Assembly: GCA_900491605.1 (NCBI GenBank)
Contig: UESW01005039.1
Span: 173,192-237,191 of the forward strand
Length of the DNA: 64,000 nucleotides
Reading direction: 5' to 3'
Source: Calamus simplicifolius
Taxonomy: Eukaryota > Streptophyta > Magnoliopsida > Arecales > Arecaceae
Within the stretch, counting starts at the first letter, position 1. Each line of letters starts with the position of its first letter. The position numbers and the translations under genes were made by a program. The notes beneath the pieces were generated by a model that was given only the letters and a program-made list of their open reading frames with translations, made no database searches and was not told the DNA's origin. Of the stretch, positions 46,466 through 58,300 are shown piece after piece.

Positions 46466-49400
46466 TCAGGACTTGGGGTCAATCCCAGCATCTCCTGCGG
46501 CCGCATCAGCAGGGGCATCGCTTGGCCCTCCCTTCTCGAAGGTGTCACGGCGGGATACATCGGTAGTTGCATCGACTCCCAGAATAGCTTCGAGATCGAC
46601 ATCAGATATTTCTCCATACTCTTCCTCCTTGACCCCCGGGGTGTATGCTTCATAATGTTTGGCGTCCAGGCATGATAGGTCCAGGTCAGGATAAGCCTGG
46701 GCAACCTTAGCCCGCGCCTCATCTTCGCCCAGCTGAAATGCATCGGCATAGGCCACCCTGCGTTCGTCGGTGAATTCGGTGGATTTCTTGTACTCCACCG
46801 CCGAAGAGGCCCGCGCATTTTCCTCAGCTAATTGCCTCTCCAGTTCGAAGATCCTTTGGTGCCTCGAGGCCGCCTCCTCTCCGAACGCCGCTAACCGCCC
46901 CTGAAATTCCTACCTCACCCTGTGCAACTGCAGGCAAAAAGCCGAGTAAAGCGAAAATCGAAAGATCAAAATGAGTGAAACTAATAGTGCCCTACCTGCT
47001 CCTCCTGCCGGGCTAGCTCACCCTCCAGCACGTGGACCCTGTTGAGAGCCCTAGATCTAGCCGATTGGTTCTTGCGAAGGTTCTCTTTTAACTCATCCAC
47101 CCGGGACTGGGTATCTTCAATTTCTTGACGGGCAAAGTCAACCTCGTCAGATAGTCGGACAGCTCGTTCATCCGACTACTTTAGCCGGTCCTATGTATTG
47201 GCGAGCTCTTTGCTTAGGCAGGTGAGGTGGTCCTGCTACCGCCGGCATTATGCTCTTCCTTCTCAAGCCTTTTGCTCCAGCTGGCTTTATCTTCGGTGTG
47301 GCTAGCTTTCAGCTGGTCCCACCTCTTATCAAAGAACAGTTGCATGGATTTAACCTTGCCCTCGTGCTCCGCCCTGGCCTGAGAAAGCTCCAGACTAGCC
47401 TTCTCGAATTGCTCGCGAAAGCCTTGGAGCTCACCAATCTGTATGATGAGTTGAGAGGCTCTTTCCCTCTCAACCGCAAGAATCCTGTTGGTCTCCCCAA
47501 GCTCCCGCTAGAGCTCACCAACCTGTACTGCGAGTCGATGGGCTCTCTCCCTCTCAACCGCAAGAACCCTGCGAGCCTCCCCGAGCTCCCTTTGGAGGAC
47601 CACCAGGGCTCGAGAGAGCTTGTCAGTCGAACCCACCCTCTCCTTGAAGTGATCAGCCTCGTAGCGGGCCCGATCCCAAGCTCCAACAGCCAGATGCAAG
47701 CGCCATTTCAGTACCCTCATAATCAGGGCACTCTGCAAAAAAGGATCACACGCATAAAAGACATAGTCAAACTAATCGACTAAAGACTCAACTCCGGTGC
47801 GATAACCTACCCGAGACGCGTAGTCTGTGGAGATCCTTGTGAGAACAAGATCGTCAATCTTGGGAAGAAGAAAAGCCTCATTCGGCACCCCGACGCTACG
47901 GAAGGCTATCTTGACAAGGTCTTCCAGATGACCCCCTTCTGTTGAGGAACTCTCCTCCCCTTGGAACGCGGACCGCATTAGAGCGGAGAACCTGGCGCTC
48001 ACTTTCGGGTCGCGTGAGTGGAAGTCTGCTCCCAGGGAGCCATCCAGAACACCCGCACCCATGAACTTCTTGGTAGGCCAGCTTCCACCGCCAGGGCCCT
48101 CGCTTGAGAAGCTTCGGGTGCTTCGACTCCGGCGAGGAGAGCCCCGGCCGAAGCATCTCCTTCGCTCGCCGGCTCCCCTCCTTCTCCTTCCTCCTCTTCT
48201 TCTTCTTCTGCTTCTATCCCCTCAGGAATCCCCCTGTCCACAACAGACTCTTCAGAAACTTCTGCTCCCTCCAGAGCCTCCTGTGCCTCGGCGGAAGGCC
48301 CTTCACCAGAAAGCCCCCCGCGAATTTCGGTCGTTGGTTCGGCAGGTTCGGCCATCTCCTCGTCGCCCGCTGGCTCTCCTACCGGCGACCCAGGCCGAAC
48401 CTCAGCAGCCGCAACCCTTCCCCTACCTCGATGGAAGCGGAGGTCGCACCCACCTCCTCCTGTAACCTCGCCGAGCCACTGGCCTCCAATGAGGGAGACC
48501 GAACCGCCTCGTCTACGGGGGCCCCCAAGCCAACCGGCGTTTCTCCTTCGCCATCATCGGACAAAACAACAATGGGGGGGTGGGGAGGAAACCTCAGCAG
48601 CCTCCTCTGAAACCCCCACGACTTCCCAGTCTTTGCCACTGGACAGACCCTCCTCCGACGCTGAAAGATCGTGCGCCGCCGGAACTTCGGTAGTTTCAGC
48701 CCACGGCGACGAGGAGTGCCGGCTGTCACCGTCTCCCCTAATCCCCCTAGAGCGGGAGCCGGAAGGGCGAGACCTCTTCTCGGACCGATGCTTGCTGCTG
48801 GAGCCAGATCTCCTGCGGCGCTTTCCCAGCTCCTCCCTCATCTGGTCTGCGAGCGCCTACCTTTCGGCTGTAGGGGCAATATGATTCGCCCGTTAGTTTG
48901 CACAGAAATCAAAGATGGAGCCACGCTAAACTATCAACTACGGGTTAATACTCACCGCGAGGATCGACGGGGCTTAATCCGACCGCAAAGAGAGCATCCT
49001 CCGATAGGAGAACGCTTGTTGGGAGCGCCTGACTGCCGCGCAGCACAATCAAATCCCTCTTCTCCGAATTAGTTAACTCCGGATGCGCTTCTGGATCCTT
49101 CACGTACTGCCCCCATACCCGAGGGAAGTCCAAACCAATGTTCCCCCCGACTATGAAGAACCGCAACTTCCACTCCTTTATCGACGATGTGTTATCCGAT
49201 ATCATCTTGAAGGATCTCCGGAGACCGATGTAAGGCCATTCTGAGGCCCTCCCGGAGACCAGATTGAAACACACCCTGAATAGCGAAATGGTCGCGGTTA
49301 CCCCGAGGTGTTTGCACAACGAGATAAACCCGATAAGGTTGCGCCAACTGTTGGGGGCCACCATGGTAAAGCATATATTGTAGAACTTCATCACCTCCCA

Positions 49401-49601
49401 CATCAACGGATGAAAAGGGAACCGGAGACCTACCCTCAAGCTTTCCTCATAGCAGAACGCCCCATCCCCTAATCCAGATGTCACCCTATCCTCAGCCGTC
49501 GGAAGCAATAAGATGACATCCTAGGGGATTTTGTACAAGCGGCGCATCCGTTCCAAATCCGCCAAGGTCACCTCCGAAGCTTGGTCGCTTGGGCTCACCA
49601 T
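46466..49601 (-). pseudogene. Antisense gene 3 of Gypsy B: four-exon gene for a Transposase_28-like, coiled-coil protein (decayed)
   Basis: Minus-strand gene from ATG 49601 to TGA 46466. Predicted exons 49601-48956, 48867-47811, 47732-46996 and 46927-46466, all with GT-AG borders (e.g. donor GTGAGT at 48955, acceptor TTTTTGCAG at 47733). Exon 1 carries the plant 'putative gypsy-type transposon' domain: GLRFPFHPLMWEVMKFYN, NSWRNLIGFISLCKHLGV, RASEWPYIGLRRSFKM, KEWKLRFFIVGG. Exon 2 is low-complexity and acidic, exon 3 a coiled coil (DRARYEADHFKERV, LQRELGEARRVLAVERERA), exon 4 ends with the acidic tail (YADAFQLGEDEARAKVAQAY). Damage: TAG at 49523-49521, TAG near the start of exon 2, frameshifts in the C-run near 48580, near 48430 and near 48050, stops in exon 3. 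This is the antisense gene type known from Tat elements such as Grande. Confidence 0.78.
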
Positions 49602-49683
49602 ATCTTCGATCGCAAGAGATGCTAAGTAAGATCGCAGCGAAAACGAGAAGACGAAGTTCTTTGAAGGAGAGCGAAAAGGGCAC

Positions 49684-49692
49684 TATAAATAA
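49684..49692 (-). promoter_or_regulatory. TATA-like motif upstream of antisense gene 3
   Basis: TATTTATAG on the minus strand, about 83 bp before the ATG at 49601. Confidence 0.4.
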
Positions 49693-49990
49693 GGATAGCA
49701 CCGCCACGACTCCATTTTTTCCAATAGAAACCGCCTCAGGGTGAGGGCAAGGCGTCCCAACCTAGGCGTCCGAAACTGCCACTACGGGCACCGTGAAAAT
49801 CAAGATTTCCCACGTGGCGCTTCCCAGCCGTTAACTTCGCCCCTAAGGAATGACGGATCCACCTCGGAAAGGCAAGACGGCCCCACGGCATTAATTAGGG
49901 CATCATTGCGTAGGCTATCAAATATGCATCCCAGATGCAGATCGCGCCACTTAAGCCTATACTCCCTACACCCGAACCTACGCTTCGAAC

Positions 49991-50006
49991 TAGGGAGTAG
50001 GGGGCA
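49991..50006 (+). other. Gypsy B polypurine tract
   Basis: TAGGGAGTAGGGGGCA immediately before the 3' LTR, the expected plus-strand primer site. Confidence 0.75.
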
Positions 50007-50008
50007 TG

Positions 50009-51284
50009 TGTTGAGGGGTAGAATCGTCATTGCATTGATAATTGTGCAAAGGGGCTAAGATCAGCCCCATCCCTCCGCTCGCTACGATATGCCCCCGAGG
50101 GACAAGCTAAACTAATGTGGTCCGGCAGGCCATGCGACCCCTGACTCACTTTTTTCGGGTTTCCATAGCCTGACCTTTCCGAACTACACGTAACTCAACC
50201 TTCCCCGAGCCACCTGTAGCTCGGCCTCTCCAAGCTCCCATAGCTCGGCTTTTTTCGAGCCACCTATAGCTCGGCTTCCCCCGAGCCTCCATAGCCCGAC
50301 CTTCCGAACTACACGTAACTCAACCTTCCCCGAGCCACCTATAGCTCGGCCTCTCCGAGCTCCCATAGCTCGGCTTTTTCCGAGCTACCTATAGCTCGTT
50401 TTTCCCGGGCCTCCCGCGGCTCGGTTTCTTCGGCTTCCTATAGCTCGGTTTCCTCAATTTACTGATGATTCGTTCTTCTCCGAGCTACCTATAGCTCGGC
50501 TTCCCCGAGCTTCCCATGGCTCGGCTCTCCCCGAGCTTCCCATAGCTCGACCTTCCCGAGCTTCCCAAAGCTCGGGTCCTATGAGCTCCCATAGTTCGGC
50601 TTTCCCGAGCTACCTATAGCTTGGACTTCCTGAGTTTCCATAGCTCGACTCCCATGAGCAATCCGCGATTCGACACTCACCTCCATGGAACCCGATGCGG
50701 GAGAGCCTAGGCCCATCATCATAGAATCCCAAACAAAGAATCATATTGAAGAGTGGTCTAGGACCTAATATAACTACATGGGACTACGCATCTATCAGAT
50801 CTCAGGCCATCAAAGAGCTCTCCTAGCCGTCGATCTCTCAACGAACAAGATACGGATCCCACCGGCCTTACAACGGCCTGATTCGATTCATTCCCGTATC
50901 CTAACAACCTTCGAACCTTCCAAAAGACGCTCAAGATCCAGGTGATTGCCTATAAATGCGGCACCCCCAGATTCTCTCAGGTATGCGCTCACAGCCCCTG
51001 GCTCACTCTCTTACTCTCACTCCCACTCTCGCTCTCCTCCACTGCTCGTCGGCGCTCCCCTGGAGCTCCCGATCGGCCACCCTTGGAGAGACTTCCCAGA
51101 GAGATCCCTCTCCCCATTTTCTGTTGATCACCGATCCCCACTGATTTGAGCGTCGGAGGGTCTTCCGCGGAGGGCCACCCCCAACGCCTCTCGCATGAGG
51201 ACTTCTGTGCAGGTCCGCCCAGGAGGAAGCCCAGACCAGAAGATCGACCGCACCCGAGTCGGAGGACAGATCCCGACGGCAACA
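50009..51284 (+). repeat. Gypsy B 3' LTR
   Basis: 1,276 bp partner of the 5' LTR; the hairpin array lies at 50136-50650 and the TATAAAT box at 50951-50957. Ends GGCAACA before the CATAA duplication. Confidence 0.95.
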
Positions 51285-51479
51285 CATAATACAATGGTTA
51301 TCATCTACAACACTATTTTCATTCAAAACATAGTAGTAAGTAACCACTATTGGCATCTTAAACTAGCGAAACATCATCAATTTTTACTGTATTTAAGCTA
51401 CCCATTTTTTTTGCATCTTAAACCATGCCACTATAGTAACCAAAATATCATCAAATTATTCCTTTTCCTAGATACAGAT

Positions 51480-52685
51480 TAAAAGCTCCAAGGAATAAGC
51501 TTACTATCCCTTGTTTGATATTTGCTACTAAATAACTAGCGTAGAATTTATTTTTTCTTGTAGTCGAACACAATAACTTAGTGATCTTTGCTCCTAAGCT
51601 CAGTATCATTTCTAACACTAAAATGCAGGCTTCGTACCTTGTTGCATTATGCATGCAATTAAAATCCAAGTGGATAAGTATTGCTAACTAATCTCAATTG
51701 GAAGAGATGAGGACTATGGTTGTGGCATTAATGTATTTGTTACTTGCCATATCAAAATAGGCCATTTAGATTTTGCTATGAAAATAATGCAAACCATTCA
51801 TACATATACAATGTATTCTCTTCTTGAAAGTTTAGTCCACTGAAATGTATCCTCTAATCGTCTTTTAAGAGATAAAAGTGATTTCGTACTTCATGAAGAC
51901 AATTCATCATTTTGCCAATGTACTTGTTAATGATGGCTTGTTACACAAACATTTAAGAAGATCTAATCTTGCAAACAGAAATATAGGATATGTAAAGGCA
52001 TAATGACTCGACCTTTGTATAGCGTAGACTAGGATTAAGCAAATATTTTAAATCTTAATGTAGTTAGTCTTATAATCTATCCTATGTTTACTGAGATACT
52101 AAATAGTTGTTCTCATTCCGCCTATTTCATCACGCTTGCCAAAGATACAATCTTTTGAATTATCCATAGTGAACAAATTCATCCTGCTTGATTTTGCCAA
52201 AAGCTTGCAGACATTTTTTCAAAGCAGCAACTTTCCTAAAGAGCTTGAATATTGTTTCATAAATTGGAGTCATTTGGATGATAACTTTCTTACATGTTGA
52301 ACTCTATCGAGAAATCTTCTAATCTATTTTTATTAGTTGGGGAAGGCATTTGTAAGAAAGCTTTGGTTTTTGAAGGATCAAAAGCTTTGGTTTTTGAAGG
52401 ATCAACTTCTATTCTTTGCTTGTTGATAACAAATCTAAAGAGCTTGATGGTTGCTCGAAGTACGCATTCAATGAGTTTCGGTCCATGCTTATACTTTTGC
52501 AACCTAATAAAAAGTTTGTAACGATTTTATGGATACCTTTCTGGTTCTCTTGACTTTGCTATCATGTCATCCATATAAACTTTTAGTTCCTTGTGCATAT
52601 TATGAAACAATGCATTCATTGCCATCTGGGCAGTAGCTCCTACTTATACAAAGTTAATTGATATGAAAAGGAAGAGAGGTCTAAC
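51480..52685 (-). pseudogene. Old Gypsy pol fragment 3 (RT and RNase H)
   Basis: Minus-strand remnants: VGATAQMAMNALFHNM then ELKVYMDDMIAKSREPE (RT catalytic box, about 52630-52540), FRFVINKQRIEVDPSKTKAF and QMPSPTNKNRL (RT thumb/connection, about 52450-52310, with a small DPSKTKAF tandem duplication), and HNATRYEACILVLEMILSLG (RNase H, about 51650-51590). It is broken by stops. It is colinear with the integrase fragments at 34411-34856 and 33300-33400 once Gypsy B is removed, so all three are one old element. Copia 2 interrupts its RT at 52686. Confidence 0.75.
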
Positions 52686-53902
52686 TGATAGAGATATAGA
52701 CTAAAAGATATGCTTTATGTTATGTCTTTACATTTTAATGAGAATTCATTTTGAGCAATGTGTGCCATTTACTATATATATGTGCATGTGTCTAGTATTT
52801 ACAAAGAGTATTTGATCTAGTGTGTAGAGTACGGCTTACACACAGAAGACTAGATCATCGGTTCTTTTGGAATACAAGTTTATTGTTCACAGTTTTAGAT
52901 GGAATTGGACACACCATCAGTAGAACTGTAGCACAAATTTTTAGTAGGTCTGTCTTGACTACGGGGAATGGTTTATTCTAACTATTTATGTTAGTACACT
53001 TTGTGTGTATTGAACAGGACCTAGTTGAGTTAATTATTTTATACTGACTTATAAAATAATTTAAAACTCATGAATATTATGATTACTTATGCTCTTAATC
53101 CGAATTCTATTTCTAGACACGTGTATGTAGTGATTATTGCTTTGATTATACATAGAGTGAGATTCTAGATGAGTCAATTAACTCAGTGGGTTGGGCAATA
53201 ACATTATATATGGTGAATATTAATAGTTGAAGGAATTCACGTCCTGTTAATTTGGATTGATGATATCTCCTTGAGAAAGCTTATAAGTTTTGATTGTATC
53301 AAATCTTGCAATGGATTTTGAATCTGATACATCAAATAAGTTAAGTGGATAAGTCTCAAGGATAATAACAGCCAATTAAATTATATTATCAGTAATTAAA
53401 TTAATTGGTGGATATCTGTTATCATATCATGGGGAGATAATAAGTATTTAATATTAAGGCTCGAAAATATAAATTCGAATGTGATTAGGAGTACAATTAT
53501 GATTCTTTAGTGGAATGAATTGTAATTTATGTAATTGAATCCTAACCCGGGATAGGATTAGGAGATTTAATTACGTAGGAAGTCCTTTTCATATTTGCCT
53601 ATTGGTCCCTGTTGTAGCCTTATAAATACCCTCTCAGTTGGTTGCTAGGGTTAACATTTTTGAGGAAAAAAAAAAGAAACCCTAGGTCGGCCGAGAGATC
53701 CCACCATCTTGTGAGAGAAGGAAGGTATTTTCGGGAATACGGCGGAAGGCTAAAAGGTTGAGGTCGAGCAATCAAATCAAACTGTTCCAACGTTCAAGTC
53801 TGAAGGTATAATCTTATACTCATAGATTAGAACGGTAAAAAATTTTTGTATTACTCATATACGCTATAGCCATGATCTTGGGGTATTCCGCGCTCCCCAA
53901 CA
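52686..53902 (+). repeat. Copia 2 5' LTR
   Basis: 1,217 bp, TGATAGAGATATAGAC to CCCCAACA. TATAAATA at 53621-53628 is the likely promoter. Highly similar to 59392-60433. Confidence 0.93.
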
Positions 53903-53903
53903 G

Positions 53904-53915
53904 TGGTATCAGAGC
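53904..53915 (+). other. Copia 2 primer-binding site
   Basis: TGGTATCAGAGC one base after the LTR, complementary to the initiator-methionine tRNA 3' end; followed by CACGG. Confidence 0.93.
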
Positions 53916-54261
53916 CACGGCTGATACTGTATATGAATAATGCGCCATGTTCTTCATTAATCGAATATGCATGTGTGGGATGGATGGTGCTTGCTGCTAA
54001 CGTTGTTTTGCAGGTTTCTATCCTGTTATTATGGTCACATGAATGTATGTGTTCTGATTTAATATTGCTTAGATCTGTTTTGTGAACTCTGGTTTTAAGG
54101 AGGCGTAGGATCATTGTAATATTTATAGCATGTATGCTCCGGTTTTTTGAGAGCTTTGTGATTGTAAATACGTAGCATGTGAACTCCTATATGGAGGCAT
54201 AGGATTTTTGTAATCTGGTGCGGCTCTATGGAGGAAGAAGACATGCTGCACGTTGCAGGAT

Positions 54262-54482
54262 ATGATTCTAAGGAGAATCGGATGAAGATATTCTAAGGAG
54301 AATCCTTGTATGATAGGATTCTAAGCAGAATCCGTTGCAGATAAGATTCTAAGGAAAATCGGATGAAGATAGGATTCTAAGGAGAATCCGTTGCATGATA
54401 GGATTCTAAGCAGAATCTGTTGCAGATAAGATTCTAAAGAGAATTCGTTGCAGATCATGATTCTAAAGGAAAATCCAAAGCG
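54262..54482. repeat. Hairpin tandem repeat in the Copia 2 leader
   Basis: About eight units of 25-28 bp built on GGATTCTAAGGAGAATCC plus GTTGCAGATA or GGATGAAGATA. Each unit contains the perfect stem GGATTCT/AGAATCC with a 4-nt loop. It lies between the PBS and gag. Confidence 0.9.
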
Positions 54483-55329
54483 CGAAGAAAATCCAAGGCC
54501 AGCCCCCAGACCCCCGTATGCGAAGCGGCAAATTTCGAGCAAAGTAGCAATCATGGTGCAACAGGGATCTTCATCTGCATGAAAAATTTTGACCATAATA
54601 ACAGGGATTTTATTTATCTTGTTTATATTGGTTATGTTGCATACTTGCTTAATTGTTTATCCTTTTGTTCTTATGTCTATAACTAGGAGAACATGGTTAA
54701 TTGGATAATCACTTGCTGTTTGTGTTTTGAATTTATAAGATAATCAAACACAAGTTTTATAACCCTCAAAATATTATTTAAATAACTAAGTGGGAGAGGA
54801 ATTAATCACATTTAAATCTCATGGTCCCATCACTTGTTTATTGGTGAGGTAGTTAATTTCATGTGTTAGCATTAGTGCTTTCCTCCCCATAGGATGAAAT
54901 TGATTGCCAGCTCACCAAGAATAATCCCTAGTAGTTGTTAATGTTGGATTACCTCTCCATCTGAGGGATCCACCATGGGACAATGGATCTAGCTTTGAGT
55001 GATGGTATACACTTAGGTATAAATATTGGTATCTCCCCATCGGAGTCACTACAAATATTTATATGACCAAAGTTAGCCAGCTAATTAATTTTACTTGGTA
55101 TGTTACCTTTTACCTAGATAGTAAAATTAATAGGTTTTATCTGTCTAGATAAATGATGAGTAGTAGACGTCCTCCCATCGAGGCATACTATTCAAATGTA
55201 CTAGGCTGCTGGAAAATTCTATTATTATGTAGTGGTTGAGGGCCCTACTTATAATTTTGAATTTAAAGTTTATTGCTCATTATATCTTATTTGATGTATG
55301 AATGATTCTCAGGATTAAAATTTTCTTTC

Positions 55330-58300
55330 AATCCACTTGCTGTGATACTCAAAGAAAACAAATTGATTAGTCCTAATTACATTGATTGGAAAAGAAACCT
55401 GGATATAGTGTTAACTGCAGAAGGGTACAAGTATGTGCTCACTCAGGTCTCCCGCAGAGCCCGGTGAAGGAGCTTCAGATGAGGAGTCCCAAGCTTACCG
55501 TAAGTGGGTTAAGGCTGATGAGATGGCGCGGTGTTACATATTGGCATCTATGTCAAATGTTCTGCAACATCAGCATCAATCTATGCCCTCTGCCTATGAC
55601 ATGATGTTCAACCTCAAAGAAATATTTGGGGATCAGAGTCATGCAGCTAGGCAGACTGTGATGAAAGAGCTGATGAACACTAATATGGCTGAAGGAACTC
55701 CTATTAGGGATCATGTTCTAAAGATGATTAGTCTTCTGAATGAACTGGAGATCCTTAGAGCGGAGATGGATGGGGAAACCCAGGTTGATATCATTCTCCA
55801 GTCCCTACCTGATTCTTTTAAGCAGTTCTGCCTAAATTACTCCATGAACAAAATGAATTTTTCACTGGCAGAGCTACTTAAAGAACTTCAGGTAGCAGAG
55901 AGTTTTATTAAGAAGCCTGCAGTTGCTATGGTTACTGAAAAAGGTTCTTCTTGAAGTCTCATGCTAAGAAGAAGAAAAAGGTTCAGAAAAAGAAACAACA
56001 TCAGGCCCCACAGTCCAATGGGAAATAAAAAAGAAGGGAAAGTGCTTCGTCTGCAAGCAGCCAGGTCACTGGAAGCAGCAATGTCCAGTTTGGCTTGCCA
56101 GGAAACAGGCTAGAGGTATATCTCATTCACTTATAGTTGAAACTTGTTTAGTGCTGTTATCTACCAGTGGCTGGTGTGTAGATACGGGAGCCACTAATCA
56201 TGTTTGCAATTCTTTGCAGGGGTTCCAGCAGACCCGGCAGCTAAGTGATGGGAAGATTTACATATTTCTGGGAGATGGCACGAGAGTGTCAGTAGTTGCA
56301 GTGGAAGATTTTAGCTTTTCTTTTAGTAGAAATAGAATTTTAATATTAAAAGACTATTTTTTGTACCTTCAATTAGAAGGAATTTAATTTCAGTTTCTAA
56401 GTTGGTTGATGATGGATATTCAGTTTATTTTAATGACTCCGTTGTTATTAAGAAAATAAACATTTTATCTGTTCTGGTATATTGGTGGATGGTCTTTATA
56501 TTATAATGTTTCTCTACTGTGCAACTAAATGAAGTGAATAACAATAATAGACCATGTAAGAGAAAACATCCTTCTGAAATGAATCAAACTTATCTTTGGC
56601 ACTTGCGCCTAGGTCATATAAATCTAAGACGGATTTCTAGACTGGTTCAAGATGGACCATTAGGTTCATTGGAAGTAGAGGCACTACCGGTCTGTGAATC
56701 TTGCTTAGAAGGAAAAATGACCAAGCGGCCATTCTCGGCCAAAGGCAATAGAGCTAAGGAGATATTAGAATTGGTTCACTCTGATTTGTGTGGCCCAATA
56801 AACATCCAAGCTAGAGGTGGTTTTGAGTATTTTGTCACTTTTATTGATGATTACTCAAGATATGGGTATATTTATCTGATGCGCCGTAAGTCTGAATGCT
56901 TTGAAAAATTTAAAATTTTTAAGGCAGAAACGAAGAACCGTCATGGTAAAAATATCAAGACACTACGATCCGATCGTGGTGGCGAGTACCTCTTAGGGGA
57001 GTTCACAGATTACTTATTAGATGCTGGGATTGAATCCCAGTGTCTGCACCTAGTACGCCACAGCAGAATGGTGTAGCTGAAAGAAGGAATAGGACTCTTA
57101 TGGATATGGTTAGATCTATGATGAGTTATTCAGACTTACCTATTTCGTTTTGGGGATATGCATTAGAGACAGCTGCATATATTCTTAACTTGGTACCATC
57201 TAAGTCAGTACCTAAGACACCCACAGAACTGTGGACTGGCGCAAGCCTAGTCTAAGACATGTTCGGGTTTGGGGTTGTCCAGCACATGTACTAAAAGGAA
57301 AACCAGATAAGTTGGAATCAAGGACAGATGTATGCTTCTTTGTTGGATATCCTAAAGGAACAAAAGGTTTTATTGTCCTAAGGATCAGAAGGTCATTGTT
57401 AGCACCAATGCCCGATTCTTGGAGGAGGACTATATTATAGACCACAAACCCAGAAGTAAAATTGCTCTAAAGAGTTGAGAGGCAATAAAACTAGACTGGC
57501 TCCTTTAATACCAATAGTACAAGCAGAAACACACAAGAAAGTAGGTTCCCAAACTTCCCAATAACTATTCGTAGTAGGAAAGTATAGTAACACGAACTGA
57601 CCCTGAACTGATACAAAAGGATACCATTAATGCACCAGTTTCAGAACCAGTGCAGGTTGATGGAGCACAAGGATCAGAGTCAGATCGTATTACTACAAGC
57701 ACATACAATCAGGTTGTGCCTCGTCGTAGTGGGAGGGTTGTAAATACACCTAAACGGTATATGTTCCTTGGAGAGTCATATGACAGAATCTCTGATGAAC
57801 TGGATACTGAACCCAGTAGCTACAATGAAGCATTACAGGATAAAGATGCAACTCTTTGGCAAAATGCTATGAAATCAGAGATAGAGTCTATGCACTTTAA
57901 TCAGGTCTGGGATCTTATAGAACCACCCGAGGGAGTAAGACCCATCGGATGCAAGTGGATCTATAAGAAGAAGAGAGGAGCAGACGGGAAGTGGAAACCT
58001 TCAAGGCTAGGCTAGTTGCAAAAGGTTTTACTTAGAAAGAAGGGATCGACTATGAGAAACTTTTCACCAGTAGCTATGCTTAAGTCTATCCGGATTCTCT
58101 TATCCATTGCAGCTCATTTCGATTACGAAGTTTGGCAAATGGATGTCAAGACAGCTTTCCTTAATGGAAATCTTAACGAGTGCATTTACATGATGCAACC
58201 AGACGGTTTTATAGCAAAAGGCCAGGAGCACTTGTGTGCAAGCTTAAGAGGTCCATTTATGGACTTAAGCAGGCATCTAGATCTTGGAATACTCGTTTTG

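Larger units (their letters stand above)
34857..51284 (+). mobile_element. Tat-lineage Gypsy element B, 16.4 kb, complete ends
   Basis: LTRs 34857-36135 and 50009-51284 begin TGTTGAGGGG and end GGCAACA; the 5-bp target duplication CATAA is present at 34852-34856 and 51285-51289. The PBS-like site follows the left LTR and a purine tract precedes the right. Sense gag-pol with two RNase H domains ends at 41592. The following 8.4 kb hold hairpin minisatellites and antisense genes, as in the Tat group (Grande/RIRE2-like elements). It inserted between RNase H and integrase of an older Gypsy copy. All sense ORFs are broken, so it is non-autonomous now. Confidence 0.95.
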
